The notes: generated from the letters alone by a model not told the origin. Positions 9,149 to 18,814 are shown, counted from the stretch's first letter. The stretch: 64,000 nt of DNA from Halomonas sp. 'Soap Lake #6' (GCF_003031405.1 NZ_CP020469.1:3906001-3970000); one strand, 5' to 3'. Made by a program: numbers and translations.

Positions 9149-9784
9149 CTAGCTCTTGCGCTCAATGTCCACATCGCTGGCATGTTTGAAATCTTCCAAG
9201 GCCATCATGTGTCCAAGCTTGCCAGCTTTCGTCGAGAGGTAGTGTTCGTTGTGCGGGTTCAAGCCAGTAGTGATCGGCAGACGCTCGGCCACATTCACCC
9301 CGTCGCGGGTTAAAGCGTCGACCTTGCGCGGGTTATTAGTCATCAGCTTTAGGGCGGTGATCCCCAAGTGGTTGAGCATTGGCACGCAAAGATCATAGCG
9401 GCGCATATCAGCGCCAAAGCCAAGCTGTTCGTTGGCCTCGACCGTATCCGCACCTTGATCCTGCAAATGGTAAGCACGGATCTTGTTTAATAAGCCAATC
9501 CCGCGCCCCTCTTGGCGCAAGTAGAACAGTACGCCGCGCCCCTCTTCAGCGATGCGTTTGAGTGCTTCTTGCAACTGATAACCACAGTCACAGCGCATAG
9601 AGAACAACGCATCACCGGTTAAACACTCAGAGTGCACGCGCCCTAAAACCGGCTCCCCGCCACTCACGTCGCCGAGCGTTAGCGCAATATGGTCTTTACC
9701 CGTGGCCTCGTCTTCGAAACCATGCATAGTGAATGTGGCCCAGGGAGTGGGCAGCTGAGAAGCAGCAATGAAGCGGATGGTCAC
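9149..9784 (-). CDS. ribA: GTP cyclohydrolase II
   Basis: Catalyses the first step of riboflavin synthesis from GTP. The 211-aa stand-alone form has the zinc ligands in [18 protein letters not shown] (about residues 51-68), the catalytic segment [18 protein letters not shown], and the C-terminal [12 protein letters not shown]. Translation appears to start with GTG at 9784, with GAGG 6 nt upstream (minus strand). E. coli RibA is 196 aa; the extra length is in the C-terminal tail. It is divergent from hemE with about 230 nt between; I see no FMN riboswitch pattern there. Confidence 0.95.
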   Translation of the reverse strand: MTIRFIAASQLPTPWATFTMHGFEDEATGKDHIALTLGDVSGGEPVLGRVHSECLTGDALFSMRCDCGYQLQEALKRIAEEGRGVLFYLRQEGRGIGLLNKIRAYHLQDQGADTVEANEQLGFGADMRRYDLCVPMLNHLGITALKLMTNNPRKVDALTRDGVNVAERLPITTGLNPHNEHYLSTKAGKLGHMMALEDFKHASDVDIERKS

Positions 9785-10013
9785 AGGTTACCTCGCTGAT
9801 TAACCAAACCAGTTAACCACACCAGTGTTGGCAAAGTGAGCATATAGTTTACCAGGAAGCGGCAGCCGCCTCACGGTATCGTGTCGGCATGGAATGTGGA
9901 TAAAATTTGATCGAACACGACGATTTTAGCCAAGGATGACGCCGCGATGCGTTCTATCTTCAAGTACAATGGCTACCTTACAATGTGGGCAAATTTCTCA
10001 AGAGCAAGTGTCT

Positions 10014-11129
10014 ATGACCACCACACCTTTGCAAAACGACCGTTTTCTTCGCGCGCTGGCACGCCAGCCAGTTGACCGCACTCCGGTGTGGATGATGCGT
10101 CAAGCCGGTCGCTACCTGCCGGAATACCGCGCCAGTCGGGCAGATGCCGGCAGCTTCATGGACCTGTGCCGCAACCATGACCTGGCCTGCGAAGTAACCC
10201 TGCAGCCCTTGGAGCGCTACCCTCTTGACGCCGCTATTCTGTTCTCGGATATCTTGACGATCCCTGACGCGATGGGGTTAGGCCTCTATTTTGAAACCGG
10301 CGAAGGCCCGAAATTCAAAAAAACTGTACGTACGCCGGAAGAAGTAGCCGCGCTGAGCGTACCCGATGCAGAACGCGATCTTGATTATGTGATGCGGGCG
10401 GTTTCGACCATCCGCCGCGAGCTTAACGGCCGCGTACCGCTGATTGGTTTTTCAGGCAGCCCCTGGACGCTGGCTACCTACATGGTGGAAGGCGGATCCA
10501 GCAAGGATTTCCGCCACCTGAAAACCATGCTTTACGATACGCCAGACACCATGCATCAGTTGCTGGACACCCTGGCTCACGCGGTGACCGACTACCTTAA
10601 CGCCCAGATTCGTGCGGGCGCCCAGGCAGTACAGATTTTTGATACCTGGGGTGGCGCGCTTTCGACACCGGCCTACCTTGAGTTCTCGCTACGCTATATG
10701 GAGCAAATTGTCTCTGGGCTAATCCGCGAGCATGACGGGCGTCACGTACCGGTTATTCTGTTTACCAAAAACGGTGGTCAGTGGCTTGAGCATATCGCTT
10801 GCGCCGGTGCTGATGCATTGGGTATTGACTGGTCCACCGAACTTTCCGATGCACGCGCACGGGTCGGCCATAAAGTAGCGCTACAAGGCAACCTTGATCC
10901 TAACGTGCTGTTTGCACGGCCTTCTGCGATTCGTGCAGAAGTAGCGCGGGTGTTGGAAAGCTACGGCCATGGCCCTGGCCATGTGTTTAATCTGGGCCAC
11001 GGCATCAGCCAGTTCACTAACCCCGATAACGTCACCGCCTTTATGGAGGCGCTGCACGATTTAAGCCCTCAGTATCATCAGGGCATCACGACCCAAACGA
11101 GCGGCCAATGCTCAGGAGCAAAGAAATGA
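10014..11129 (+). CDS. hemE: Uroporphyrinogen decarboxylase
   Basis: Removes the four acetate carboxyls of uroporphyrinogen III to give coproporphyrinogen III in haem synthesis. It is 371 aa (E. coli 354) with the signature [16 protein letters not shown] near residue 24, catalytic Asp in [17 protein letters not shown], and [10 protein letters not shown] and FNLGHGI near the C terminus. The start at 10014 ([15 protein letters not shown]) aligns with the family; a 26-residue upstream extension does not. The stop codon TGA shares bases with the next gene's ATG (ATGA), so the two genes are probably translationally coupled. Confidence 0.96.
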   Translation: MTTTPLQNDRFLRALARQPVDRTPVWMMRQAGRYLPEYRASRADAGSFMDLCRNHDLACEVTLQPLERYPLDAAILFSDILTIPDAMGLGLYFETGEGPKFKKTVRTPEEVAALSVPDAERDLDYVMRAVSTIRRELNGRVPLIGFSGSPWTLATYMVEGGSSKDFRHLKTMLYDTPDTMHQLLDTLAHAVTDYLNAQIRAGAQAVQIFDTWGGALSTPAYLEFSLRYMEQIVSGLIREHDGRHVPVILFTKNGGQWLEHIACAGADALGIDWSTELSDARARVGHKVALQGNLDPNVLFARPSAIRAEVARVLESYGHGPGHVFNLGHGISQFTNPDNVTAFMEALHDLSPQYHQGITTQTSGQCSGAKK

Positions 11130-11986
11130 GCGAATTACGCGACGACCAGTGGTTTACCGAGGTCTTTGATAGTCACGGCAGTGCTTTCTCGCTGAAAGTC
11201 TCCGAAAAACTGCTGGATGTACAAAGCCCTTATCAACATCTGGAAGTATATGCCACCGAAACCTACGGCAACCTGATGGTGCTGGATGGCTGCGTGATGC
11301 TGACCGATCACGACAATTTTCTCTATCATGAGATGATTGCCCACCCAGTCCTGTTCACCCATCAAGACCCCAAGCGGGTGGTGATTATTGGTGGCGGCGA
11401 CTGTGGTACGCTCAAAGAGGTTCTGCGCCATCCAGGCGTTGAACAGGTCACTCAAATCGATATCGATGAAGAGGTTACCAAGGCCGCTGAGCGCTTCTTC
11501 CCTGCACTAGTGGAAGCCAACGGAGACCCACGTGCGGAACTACTGTTTGCCGACGGCGTAAAATGGGTAGACGATGCGCCGGATGAGAGTATCGATGTGC
11601 TGATTATCGACTCCACTGACCCAGTTGGCCCCGCTGAAGGGTTATTTAAAACCGATTTCTTGAAGCGCTGCCACCGCATTCTAAAAAATGGCGGTGTGAT
11701 GGTTCAACAGAGCGAGTCACCGCTCTACCACAGCGGTTCGATTATTCGCGAATTGCGCAACGATATGCGTGAAGCAGGCTTTGATAGCGTTGCCACCTTA
11801 CCTTTCCCGCAGCCGGTCTACCCTTCTGGCTGGTGGAGTGTGACCCTGGCAGGCAAAAACACCAATGTGGAAAGCTTTCGCGAACAGGCTGCCGCCAACC
11901 ACGAAATGCCGCTACAGTACTACACAGCAGATGCCCACCGGGGTGCACTAGCGCTGCCGCCTTTTATGCGTAAAGCCTTCGCGTAA
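11126..11986 (+). CDS. speE: Spermidine synthase (polyamine aminopropyltransferase)
   Basis: Transfers aminopropyl from decarboxylated S-adenosylmethionine to putrescine. The 286-aa length matches E. coli SpeE (288). The nucleotide motif reads GGGDCG (about 94-99), where the family usually has GGGDG; the catalytic aspartate is in [20 protein letters not shown] and PVYPSGWWS line the substrate pocket. AGGAG stands 7 nt before the ATG at 11126, which overlaps the hemE stop. An intrinsic terminator follows. No speD is visible in the window. Confidence 0.92.
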   Translation: MSELRDDQWFTEVFDSHGSAFSLKVSEKLLDVQSPYQHLEVYATETYGNLMVLDGCVMLTDHDNFLYHEMIAHPVLFTHQDPKRVVIIGGGDCGTLKEVLRHPGVEQVTQIDIDEEVTKAAERFFPALVEANGDPRAELLFADGVKWVDDAPDESIDVLIIDSTDPVGPAEGLFKTDFLKRCHRILKNGGVMVQQSESPLYHSGSIIRELRNDMREAGFDSVATLPFPQPVYPSGWWSVTLAGKNTNVESFREQAAANHEMPLQYYTADAHRGALALPPFMRKAFA

Positions 11987-12011
11987 GTTAAGCGCGAAGT
12001 TGCCGTCAGCG

Positions 12012-12037
12012 AAGGCCGGGCACTGCTCGGCCTTTTT
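12012..12037 (+). terminator. Intrinsic terminator after speE
   Basis: AAGGCCG (12012-12018) pairs with CGGCCTT (12028-12034) and is followed by a run of T. It separates hemE-speE from the aap genes. Confidence 0.88.
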
Positions 12038-12080
12038 TGTGCTCTTAGGTTAGTTTCGCTACTCACGTTAAGGAATAAAA

Positions 12081-13091
12081 ATGAAAAACGTTCGTTGGTT
12101 GGGATTAGGGCTAAGCATATTGGTACCCACAGTGGCCATGGCCAGTACATTGGAAACCGTGCAAAACCGCGATAGCGTTCGCTGTGGGGTTAACGCTGCT
12201 CAACCCGGTTTCTCATCGTTGGATGATGATGACCAGTACAGGGGGCTTGATACTGACGTGTGCAGGGCGATAGCTGCAGCCGCCCTAGGGGATGCCACAA
12301 AAGTAGATTTCGTACCCCTGGATTCCGTGGAGCGCTTTACCGCACTGCAGTCTGGTGAAGTCGATGTGCTATCCCGTACTACCACCTGGACATCGAGCCG
12401 CGATACCACGCTTGGGATGCACTTTACCGGTGTCAGCTATTACGATGGCCAAGCCTTCATGGTGGCTAGCGACCTTGGCGTGCAGAGCGCCAAAGAGCTG
12501 GATGGCGCAGCGGTTTGCACTCAATCAGGCACCACCAGCGAGCTTAACCTTTCCGACTACTTCCGTATCAATGGAATGACCTATGACCCGGTAGTGTTTG
12601 ATGCTCCTGAACAGTCGATTGCTGGCTTTGAGGCGGGCCGTTGTGACGTCCTAAGCTCAGATGCTTCCCAGCTCTATGCTCAACGCATGCAGCTTTCCGA
12701 CCCAGATATGGCAGTAGTGCTACCGGAAATTATCTCGAAAGAGCCGCTTGGCCCCGCGGTACGCCAAGGTGATGATCAGTGGTTTAACATCGTGAAGTGG
12801 TCACTCTTTGCTATGCTCAATGCTGAAGAGCTGGGCGTTAGCCAGGAGAATGTGGACGAACTACGCGATTCAGAAGACCCCGATGTGATGCGCCTGTTGG
12901 GGAAAGATGGTAATTTTGGCGAAGCCATGGGCATTGAGTCCGACTGGGCGTACCAAATCGTCAAACAAGTGGGCAATTATGCCGACATATATGATCGTAA
13001 TGTGGGGGCTGGATCAGAGTTTAACATTGCGCGTGGTTTAAACGGCCTTTGGAATGATGGTGGCATTCAGTACGCACCACCTATCCGTTAA
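12081..13091 (+). CDS. aapJ: General L-amino acid ABC transporter, substrate-binding protein (copy 1)
   Basis: Periplasmic binding protein of the polar/general L-amino acid (Aap) uptake system. It is 336 aa with a signal peptide (about 1-22, cleaved after AMA) and the family features GLDTDVCRAIAAAALGD, RFTALQSGEVDVLSRTTTWTSSRD and CTQSGTTSELNLSDYF, ending in QYAPPIR. AAGGA precedes the ATG. A close paralogue follows after a 240-nt gap with a long hairpin. Most aap operons have one aapJ, so this copy may broaden specificity. It is the first gene after a terminator and so probably follows the operon promoter. Confidence 0.92.
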   Translation: MKNVRWLGLGLSILVPTVAMASTLETVQNRDSVRCGVNAAQPGFSSLDDDDQYRGLDTDVCRAIAAAALGDATKVDFVPLDSVERFTALQSGEVDVLSRTTTWTSSRDTTLGMHFTGVSYYDGQAFMVASDLGVQSAKELDGAAVCTQSGTTSELNLSDYFRINGMTYDPVVFDAPEQSIAGFEAGRCDVLSSDASQLYAQRMQLSDPDMAVVLPEIISKEPLGPAVRQGDDQWFNIVKWSLFAMLNAEELGVSQENVDELRDSEDPDVMRLLGKDGNFGEAMGIESDWAYQIVKQVGNYADIYDRNVGAGSEFNIARGLNGLWNDGGIQYAPPIR

Positions 13092-13127
13092 GCATCATTT
13101 TCAAGTCCTATCAAGTAGTTACGCCGA

Positions 13128-13177
13128 TGCATTAGCGGCAGCGCACCAAAATAGTGCTTGTGATAGCCGCTAATGCA
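13128..13177 (+). other. Intercistronic hairpin between the two aapJ genes
   Basis: TGCATTAGCGGC (13128-13139) is perfectly complementary to GCCGCTAATGCA (13166-13177), with an inner GCAC/GTGC pairing (13143-13146 / 13154-13157). No U-tract follows, so it is better read as an mRNA-stabilising or attenuating stem than as a full terminator. Confidence 0.8.
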
Positions 13178-13330
13178 CTTTCTTGCACCACAACTTTGGT
13201 AGGCACTCGCCTCTTTTGCGTTGAAAAGCGCTGAATCTTGCTGCATATCCTTTCTGGCATCTTCCTTGCTAGCTTTTAGTGTCATGCACCTGCATGCATA
13301 ACGACATTAAATCGAGGAAGGGGAACTACC

Positions 13331-14356
13331 ATGCTTAACAAGAAACACTTGGTACTGCTTGCATCAGCTGGTGCTATTACCGTTGCTGGTGTCGCGACTG
13401 CTCACGCCAGCACGCTGGATGACACGCGTTCCCGCGGTGCTGTGCAGTGTGGTGTAAGTGATGGCTTGCCAGGCTTTTCCGCTCCTGACGATAGCGGTGA
13501 ATGGCAAGGTCTCGACGTAGATGTATGTCGTGCCGTAGCGGCCGCAGTACTTGGCGATGCGGATGCGGTTAACTATATCTCGTTAAATGCTGTTGAGCGT
13601 TTCACCGCCCTTCAGTCTGGTGAAGTCGACATCCTTTCACGTAACACCACTTGGACCACCACCCGCGATACCACCCTGGGCTTAAATTTCACCGGCGTTA
13701 ACTTTTACGACGGCCAAGGCTTCATGGTTTCCACTGATTTGGGTATTTCCAGTGCGTCTGAGTTAGACGGCGCCGCGATCTGTATCCAGTCGGGTACAAC
13801 GACAGAGCTAAACCTAGCTGACTACTTCCGCGCTAACGGCATGGAGTTTGACCCCATCGTCTTCGACACCTCTGAACAGACCGTAGGCGGCTTCCAAGCT
13901 GGCCGTTGTGACGTTCTCACTTCAGACACCTCTCAGTTGGCCGCACTGCGTATTCAGTTAGACGATCCGTCTGCCGCGATGATTCTGACTGACGTTATCT
14001 CTAAAGAGCCGCTGGGTCCTGTTGTTCGCCAAGGCGATGATCAGTGGTTCAATATTGTTAAATGGTCGCTGTTCGCAATGCTTAACGGTGAAGAGTACGG
14101 TGTGACCAGCGAAAATGCTGAAGAAATGCGCGACTCTGATAACCCCGATGTTGCTCGTTTGCTCGGCCAAGACGGTAACTATGGCGAAGGCATGGGCCTA
14201 GATGCTGATTGGGCTTACAACATCCTCAGCCAAGTAGGTAACTATGGCGAAAGCTTTGAGCGCAACGTAGGTATGGATTCCCCCCTGGAAATCGAACGTG
14301 GTGTTAACGCCCTTTGGAACCAAGGTGGCTTCCAGTACGCACCGCCGATTCGCTAA
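13331..14356 (+). CDS. aapJ: General L-amino acid ABC transporter, substrate-binding protein (copy 2)
   Basis: Second periplasmic amino-acid-binding protein, 341 aa, clearly homologous to the copy at 12081-13091 along its whole length (same VERFTALQSGEVD, QSGTT, SKEPLGP and QYAPPIR landmarks). The signal peptide is about residues 1-26 (cleaved after AHA). A strong purine-rich AAGGGGA precedes the ATG, better than that of copy 1. It directly precedes the permease genes, the classical aapJ position, so it is probably the ancestral partner. The two copies differ mainly at surface positions, suggesting duplication and divergence. Confidence 0.93.
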   Translation: MLNKKHLVLLASAGAITVAGVATAHASTLDDTRSRGAVQCGVSDGLPGFSAPDDSGEWQGLDVDVCRAVAAAVLGDADAVNYISLNAVERFTALQSGEVDILSRNTTWTTTRDTTLGLNFTGVNFYDGQGFMVSTDLGISSASELDGAAICIQSGTTTELNLADYFRANGMEFDPIVFDTSEQTVGGFQAGRCDVLTSDTSQLAALRIQLDDPSAAMILTDVISKEPLGPVVRQGDDQWFNIVKWSLFAMLNGEEYGVTSENAEEMRDSDNPDVARLLGQDGNYGEGMGLDADWAYNILSQVGNYGESFERNVGMDSPLEIERGVNALWNQGGFQYAPPIR

Positions 14357-14373
14357 GCGTCTCGCTTGACCCT

Positions 14374-14434
14374 GGCCCGCCGCTCTTTTCCGTTGCCTGC
14401 TCAAGGGCATAGGTTTCAAGAGCATAGGCGGGCC
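14374..14434 (+). other. Hairpin and short duplication between aapJ2 and aapQ
   Basis: GGCCCGCC (14374-14381) pairs with GGCGGGCC (14427-14434), with inner pairing of GCCTGCTC to GAGCATAGGC. The right side carries a 15-bp imperfect duplication (14402-14416 and 14417-14431). Such stems downstream of binding-protein genes commonly protect the upstream mRNA and lower permease expression. Confidence 0.65.
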
Positions 14435-14470
14435 ATCTGATTGACCTGCCGTATCGCGGAGACGCTACCC

Positions 14471-15661
14471 ATGTCCGTAAGCCCCAACACTCGCCCAGTT
14501 GGCCAAAAGCCGCCGTTCTGGCGGGATCGTGCAAAACGTGCACTTATTTTCCAATTGCTTCTAGTGGCTGCTGTTGCTGCCTTTTTGCTCTACATCGTCG
14601 GCAACACTCAAGACAACTTATCCGCACGCGGAATTACCACCGGGTTTGGTTTCCTAGGCAACACCGCAGGCTTTGGAATAGTACAGAGTCTGATCGACTA
14701 CTCTTCTCAAAGCACCTATGGCCGCACCTTTTTGGTTGGCCTATTGAATACGCTATTGGTGGGTGGCCTAGGGGTCGTTGCCGCCACTTTTATTGGGTTT
14801 ATTGTCGGCATTGCCCGCCTATCGCCCAACTGGCTATTGGCTCGTCTTGCCACGGCCTATATCGAAACCTTTCGTAATATTCCGCTGCTGCTACAAATTT
14901 TCTTTTGGTACTACGCAGTGTTACGCACTCTACCCAGTGCCCGTGACAGCCTAGCCTTTGGCGAAGTTATTTTCTTAAACGTGCGTGGGCTCTACCTGCC
15001 TGAACCCCTGTTCGAATCAGGCTTTGGCTTAATCCCTGCAACGTTTATCGTCGCCGTGATCGCCAGCATTGCGCTGGTTATATGGAACAGGCGCCGCCAT
15101 GAAGCCACCGGCAAACGCCTACCTGCCTATTGGATTTCATTTGCGCTAATTTTTGGCTTACCGCTGCTGGTGATGCTTGCCACTGGTGTGCCAATCACCT
15201 GGGATGTACCTGAGCTACGTGGTTTTAACTTCCGCGGTGGCATTACGGTGATTCCTGAGTTTCTTGCTCTATGGCTAGCGCTATCGATTTATACCGCGTC
15301 GTTTATCGCTGAAATTGTACGCTCAGGTATTCAAGCCATTTCCCACGGGCAAACTGAGGCCGCACAGGCCCTCAGCCTACCGCGTAACTTAGTACTACGC
15401 CTGGTGGTCATACCACAGGCGCTGCGTGTCATTATTCCCCCGCTTACCAGCCAATACCTGAACTTAATCAAGAACTCATCGCTGGCCACCGCCATTGGTT
15501 ATCCCGACCTTGTCTCGGTGTTTGCTGGCACCACGCTGAATCAGACAGGCCAAGCCATCGAAGTTATCGCAATGACCATGGCGGTGTATCTGACCATCAG
15601 CCTGCTGGTGTCCATGTTTATGAACTGGTTCAACGCCCGTGTGGCGCTGGTTGAACGCTAG
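14471..15661 (+). CDS. aapQ: General L-amino acid ABC transporter permease AapQ
   Basis: Inner-membrane permease of the Aap amino-acid importer, 396 aa. It has an N-terminal TM helix (about 25-45) followed by a periplasmic insert, then the HisM-type core with YIETFRNIPLLLQIFFWYY and the EAA loop SHGQTEAAQALSLPRN that contacts the ATPase. The long insert between the first helices is typical of AapQ/BztB. I chose the ATG at 14471 because GGAG lies about 9 nt upstream. AapM follows after 21 nt and is its heterodimer partner. Confidence 0.93.
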   Translation: MSVSPNTRPVGQKPPFWRDRAKRALIFQLLLVAAVAAFLLYIVGNTQDNLSARGITTGFGFLGNTAGFGIVQSLIDYSSQSTYGRTFLVGLLNTLLVGGLGVVAATFIGFIVGIARLSPNWLLARLATAYIETFRNIPLLLQIFFWYYAVLRTLPSARDSLAFGEVIFLNVRGLYLPEPLFESGFGLIPATFIVAVIASIALVIWNRRRHEATGKRLPAYWISFALIFGLPLLVMLATGVPITWDVPELRGFNFRGGITVIPEFLALWLALSIYTASFIAEIVRSGIQAISHGQTEAAQALSLPRNLVLRLVVIPQALRVIIPPLTSQYLNLIKNSSLATAIGYPDLVSVFAGTTLNQTGQAIEVIAMTMAVYLTISLLVSMFMNWFNARVALVER

Positions 15662-15682
15662 GCCAATGGCGAGGAAACACTG

Positions 15683-16783
15683 ATGATTCATAACCAAACG
15701 ATAATCGAACAGCGGCCAGCCCCCAGTAGTTCGGTGGGGCCAGTTGCCTGGCTACGCGGCAATCTGTTCAACGGCCCGATTAATACGATCTTTACGCTAA
15801 TTGGCTTGTATATATTGTATCTATTGGTGGTGCCCACCGTGCAGTGGGCATTTATCAACGCCGATTGGGTAGGTACAACCCGCGACGACTGCTCCCGGGA
15901 GGGCGCCTGCTGGGTATTTGTTAACGCTCGCTTTACTCAGTTTATTTATGGCCTCTACCCGCGCACAGAAATCTGGCGCGCCAACATCGTATTTGCGGGC
16001 TTCTTTACCCTGATTGCTTGGCTGGCAATACCTCGCCTACCCTTTAAACGCTGGGTAGCGGTATTTGCCTTAGTGGGCTTCCCGGTTGTGGCCTACGTGC
16101 TGCTGCATGGCGGCTACTTCGACCTGCCACGCGTACCAACGCACCGTTGGGGCGGTTTAATGCTGACCCTGCTGCTCGCCACTGTGGGTATGGTGGGTGC
16201 TCTCCCGATTGGCATTGTGCTGGCCCTGGGCCGACGTTCCAACATGCCCATCGTTAAAAGCTTTTGCGTGGTATTCATTGAGTTCTGGCGGGGCGTACCA
16301 CTCATTACCGTGCTGTTTATGGCCTCGGTCATGCTGCCGCTGTTTTTGCCCTCAGGGATCAGCGTTGACCGCTTAGTACGTGCGCTTATCGGCCTGACGC
16401 TGTTCCAAAGTGCCTATATGGCCGAAGTGATCCGCGGGGGGCTGCAGGCCATACCTAAAGGGCAAGAAGAGGCCGCTGCTGCCCTAGGGATGACCTATTG
16501 GAAACGCATGGGACTAATTGTGTTGCCTCAGGCATTGAAGATGATGATTCCCGGTATTGTTAATACCTTCATCTCGCTATTTAAAGACACCACTCTGGTG
16601 ATGATTATTGGACTGTTTGACCTACTGGGCATCGTGCAAGCGGCACTGTCCGACTCTCGCTGGCTAGGCTTCTCGTTGGAGGGCTATGTATTTGCCGCCT
16701 TCATGTTCTGGATCTTCTGTTTCAGCATGTCGCGCTACAGCCAATATTTAGAACGCAAGCTGCACACCGGCCATAAGCGCTAA
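15683..16783 (+). CDS. aapM: General L-amino acid ABC transporter permease AapM
   Basis: Second permease subunit, 366 aa. The N-terminal part has several TM segments and a periplasmic segment with four cysteines/charged residues (DDCSREGACW); the C-terminal HisM-type domain has FIEFWRGVPLITVLFM and the EAA loop PKGQEEAAAALGMTYWKRM. This length and architecture match AapM/BztC rather than a simple 220-aa permease. GAGGAAA precedes the ATG. AapQ-AapM form the channel, energised by AapP. Confidence 0.93.
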   Translation: MIHNQTIIEQRPAPSSSVGPVAWLRGNLFNGPINTIFTLIGLYILYLLVVPTVQWAFINADWVGTTRDDCSREGACWVFVNARFTQFIYGLYPRTEIWRANIVFAGFFTLIAWLAIPRLPFKRWVAVFALVGFPVVAYVLLHGGYFDLPRVPTHRWGGLMLTLLLATVGMVGALPIGIVLALGRRSNMPIVKSFCVVFIEFWRGVPLITVLFMASVMLPLFLPSGISVDRLVRALIGLTLFQSAYMAEVIRGGLQAIPKGQEEAAAALGMTYWKRMGLIVLPQALKMMIPGIVNTFISLFKDTTLVMIIGLFDLLGIVQAALSDSRWLGFSLEGYVFAAFMFWIFCFSMSRYSQYLERKLHTGHKR

Positions 16784-16820
16784 CGCCGCTTTTATTAACG
16801 ATTTTTAGCAGGATGACGAC

Positions 16821-17597
16821 ATGACTCAAGCAGCCACCAACATCTCTGGCACTAGTACTTCTGACCTGATGGTTGAAATGCGCGGCGTTAACAAATGGTA
16901 CGGCGATTTTCACGTGCTGCGCGATATCGATCTGGAAGTTAAGCGCGGCGAGCGTATCGTTATTTGCGGGCCGTCAGGCTCGGGCAAATCAACAATGATT
17001 CGTTGCATCAACCATTTAGAAGAGCACCAGCAGGGTGACATCGTCGTAGGGGGAATACCACTGACCCAGGACGTCAAGCGTATTGAACAGATTCGCCGTA
17101 GCGTGGGCATGGTATTCCAGCATTTCAACCTGTTCCCTCACTTAACCGTGCTGGAAAACTGCTGTATCGCGCCGATGTGGGTGCAGAAAAAACCACGCAA
17201 AGAGGCCGAAGAGGAGGCCATGCGCTACCTGGAAAGGGTACGTATTGCCGAGCAGGCTAAAAAGTATCCTGGCCAGCTCTCAGGGGGCCAACAACAGCGC
17301 GTCGCAATTGCCCGCTCGCTGTGTATGCACCCCGATGTGATGCTGTTCGATGAGCCAACCTCAGCCCTTGATCCTGAAATGATCAAGGAAGTGCTAGACG
17401 TAATGGTTGAGCTAGCCAAAGAAGGCATGACCATGCTCTGCGTTACCCATGAAATGGGTTTTGCAAAGACGGTGGCCGACCGCGTGATTTTTATGGACCA
17501 AGGGCAAATCATTGAAGAGAACGCCCCTGAACCCTTCTTTAACAACCCGCAGTCAGAACGTACTCAGCTATTCTTAAGCCAGATTCTTGGGCATTAA
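16821..17597 (+). CDS. aapP: General L-amino acid ABC transporter ATPase AapP
   Basis: Cytoplasmic ATPase subunit of the Aap importer, 258 aa. Walker A is GPSGSGKST (about 54-62), the signature is LSGGQQQR, Walker B is [14 protein letters not shown], and the switch His is in CVTHEMGFA. It is a single-domain polar-amino-acid ATPase of the GlnQ/HisP type. AGGATGACG precedes the ATG. The stop codon is the first base set of a 13-bp tandem array; a terminator-like stem follows before ridA. Confidence 0.95.
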   Translation: MTQAATNISGTSTSDLMVEMRGVNKWYGDFHVLRDIDLEVKRGERIVICGPSGSGKSTMIRCINHLEEHQQGDIVVGGIPLTQDVKRIEQIRRSVGMVFQHFNLFPHLTVLENCCIAPMWVQKKPRKEAEEEAMRYLERVRIAEQAKKYPGQLSGGQQQRVAIARSLCMHPDVMLFDEPTSALDPEMIKEVLDVMVELAKEGMTMLCVTHEMGFAKTVADRVIFMDQGQIIEENAPEPFFNNPQSERTQLFLSQILGH

Positions 17598-17648
17598 TCC
17601 ACAGCCACAATCCACAACCACAATCCACAGCCACAATCCACAGCCACA
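17597..17648. repeat. 13-bp tandem array, 4 copies, starting at the aapP stop
   Basis: Units ATCCACAGCCACA at 17597-17609, 17610-17622 (one G-to-A change), 17623-17635 and 17636-17648. The first unit begins on the last base of the aapP stop codon. The low-G strand asymmetry would give an unstructured C/A-rich 3' UTR. Confidence 0.95.
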
Positions 17649-17677
17649 ACGCCAAAGCAGCTGTTGATAAGTAGTTA

Positions 17678-17705
17678 ATTATGGGTCTCGCTTGAGGCCC
17701 ATAAT
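17678..17705 (+). terminator. Terminator-like hairpin after aapP
   Basis: ATTATGGGTCTC (17678-17689) pairs with GAGGCCCATAAT (17694-17705) around a GCTT loop, with one T-G pair. No T-run follows, so termination is uncertain; it may only partly separate ridA from the aap genes. Confidence 0.55.
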
Positions 17706-17760
17706 GCTTCAAAGGCGTTAGAAAGAGTTATTAACAGCAGTTCAAAAAAAGGATAACCGG

Positions 17761-18159
17761 ATGATTGAAAAGCTGTTTATTGACCGCGCCCCTCAGCCTA
17801 TTGCGCCCTTTTCTCACGCCTGCCGAGTGGGCGACTTGGTATTCATCACAGGACAAATGCCAACGGTGCCGGAAACCAATGAAATGCTCCTGGGTACCTT
17901 CACCGAGCAAACACACCGGGTGATGCAGAACCTAGCGATTGTGTTGGAAGAAGTTGGCAGCGCCTTCGAGTATGTGGTTCAGTCCCGGGTATTTATTACC
18001 AATATGGGCCACTTCGAAGAGGTAAATAAGGTGTACGCCAGCTACTTCCCCCAGCCACTACCCACCCGCACCTGTATTGGCGTCACAGGCCTTGCTGGCG
18101 GTGCCGATGTGGAAGTCGACATGATTGCCTGGATCCCGCCTGCAGAAGGCAATAATTAG
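17761..18159 (+). CDS. ridA: RidA family enamine/imine deaminase
   Basis: Small (132 aa) YjgF/YER057c/UK114 family protein. Family members hydrolyse reactive enamines/imines made by PLP enzymes acting on amino acids, and act as cytosolic trimers. Seen here: GDLVFITGQMP, the conserved arginine in PTRTCIGV, and the C-terminal VDMIAWIP. AAAAGGATAACCGG precedes the ATG. The position after the aap operon fits a role in handling by-products of imported amino acids, but the subfamily (RidA versus Rid2-7) cannot be fixed by eye. Confidence 0.88.
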   Translation: MIEKLFIDRAPQPIAPFSHACRVGDLVFITGQMPTVPETNEMLLGTFTEQTHRVMQNLAIVLEEVGSAFEYVVQSRVFITNMGHFEEVNKVYASYFPQPLPTRTCIGVTGLAGGADVEVDMIAWIPPAEGNN

Positions 18160-18206
18160 CCGCGTGGTAGCCCTTTAGAGAGGGTTTACACGGATTTTGC
18201 AAAACA

Positions 18207-18800
18207 CTAGCTACTGAGTGCCGTTATGCTGGCAGGCAGCAGCGCGGGCTGCTCACGGTGGAGGCTTAAGGGTTTATTTGCCAAGGCGGTGAGCAGTATC
18301 TGCAGCGGGTCGCCGTGGCTAACCACCAGCACTGTTTCGCCTTCACACTGCTGCTCCAACTCCTCTACCACTGCGCACATCCGCGTTGCCACGCTACTGA
18401 CCGACTCCACCCGGTGCTGCTGATGGGTGGCATCCTGAGCATCTAATGCCCATATATCAGGGTAGTAGCGATCCGCTTGCCCATCTAATTCACCAAAGTA
18501 ACGCTCACGCAGACGCTCATCTTTTTCCAGCGTTAAGCTAAAAGCACTGGCGACTCTTGCAGCAGTTTGCGTCGTACGCAAAAAGTCCGAGTGCACCAGC
18601 CGTGTCGGGGTTGCCCACTGCCAGTCCTTCACCACATCCAGCAGTTGCTGCTCACCCAGCGCTGAAAGCCCAAAAGCGCTAAGCCCACGTTCAGGCGAAC
18701 TAATAATTAGGCCTTGCTCATTGGCCTGACTGTGACCGTGGCGCATTAATAAATAGCGGTTTCGCCAATGGTATGAGGAGGTATGGAAAATATTTGACAT
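18207..18800 (-). CDS. Histidine phosphatase family protein (phosphoglycerate mutase-like)
   Basis: The 197-aa protein has the catalytic LMRHGHSQAN motif (about residues 18-27) that gives the phospho-histidine, and the second histidine in VVSHGDPLQI. RERYFGELDG carries the conserved glutamate region. Substrate is unknown; relatives include small phosphatases such as CobC and GpmB. It is divergent from phnD, and its start codon lies inside a Pho-box-like direct repeat. A role in phosphate or phosphoester scavenging is inference only. Its start at 18800 has only GGAGG at some distance upstream as a possible ribosome site. Confidence 0.85.
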   Translation of the reverse strand: MSNIFHTSSYHWRNRYLLMRHGHSQANEQGLIISSPERGLSAFGLSALGEQQLLDVVKDWQWATPTRLVHSDFLRTTQTAARVASAFSLTLEKDERLRERYFGELDGQADRYYPDIWALDAQDATHQQHRVESVSSVATRMCAVVEELEQQCEGETVLVVSHGDPLQILLTALANKPLSLHREQPALLPASITALSS

Positions 18801-18814
18801 AAGTTTGTCATAAA
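18793..18814 (+). promoter_or_regulatory. Pho-box-like direct repeat
   Basis: Two 11-bp direct repeats, TTTGACATAAG (18793-18803) and TTTGTCATAAA (18804-18814), resemble the PhoB box made of 11-bp units around TGTCAT. It is oriented towards phnD and overlaps the start of the divergent phosphatase gene. The distance to phnD implies a leader over 100 nt. Confidence 0.5.

Noticed and set aside
8827..9189. Open frame with LIR/LMR repeats followed by an HTH-like stretch
   Set aside because: The repeated peptide is a by-product of the 9-bp array, there is no ribosome site, and the 3' end runs antisense into ribA. Not supported as a gene.
9785..10013. FMN riboswitch or other leader element before ribA
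   Set aside because: The gap shows no conserved FMN-element features; only a weak AACCA(A/C)ACCAGT duplication is present.
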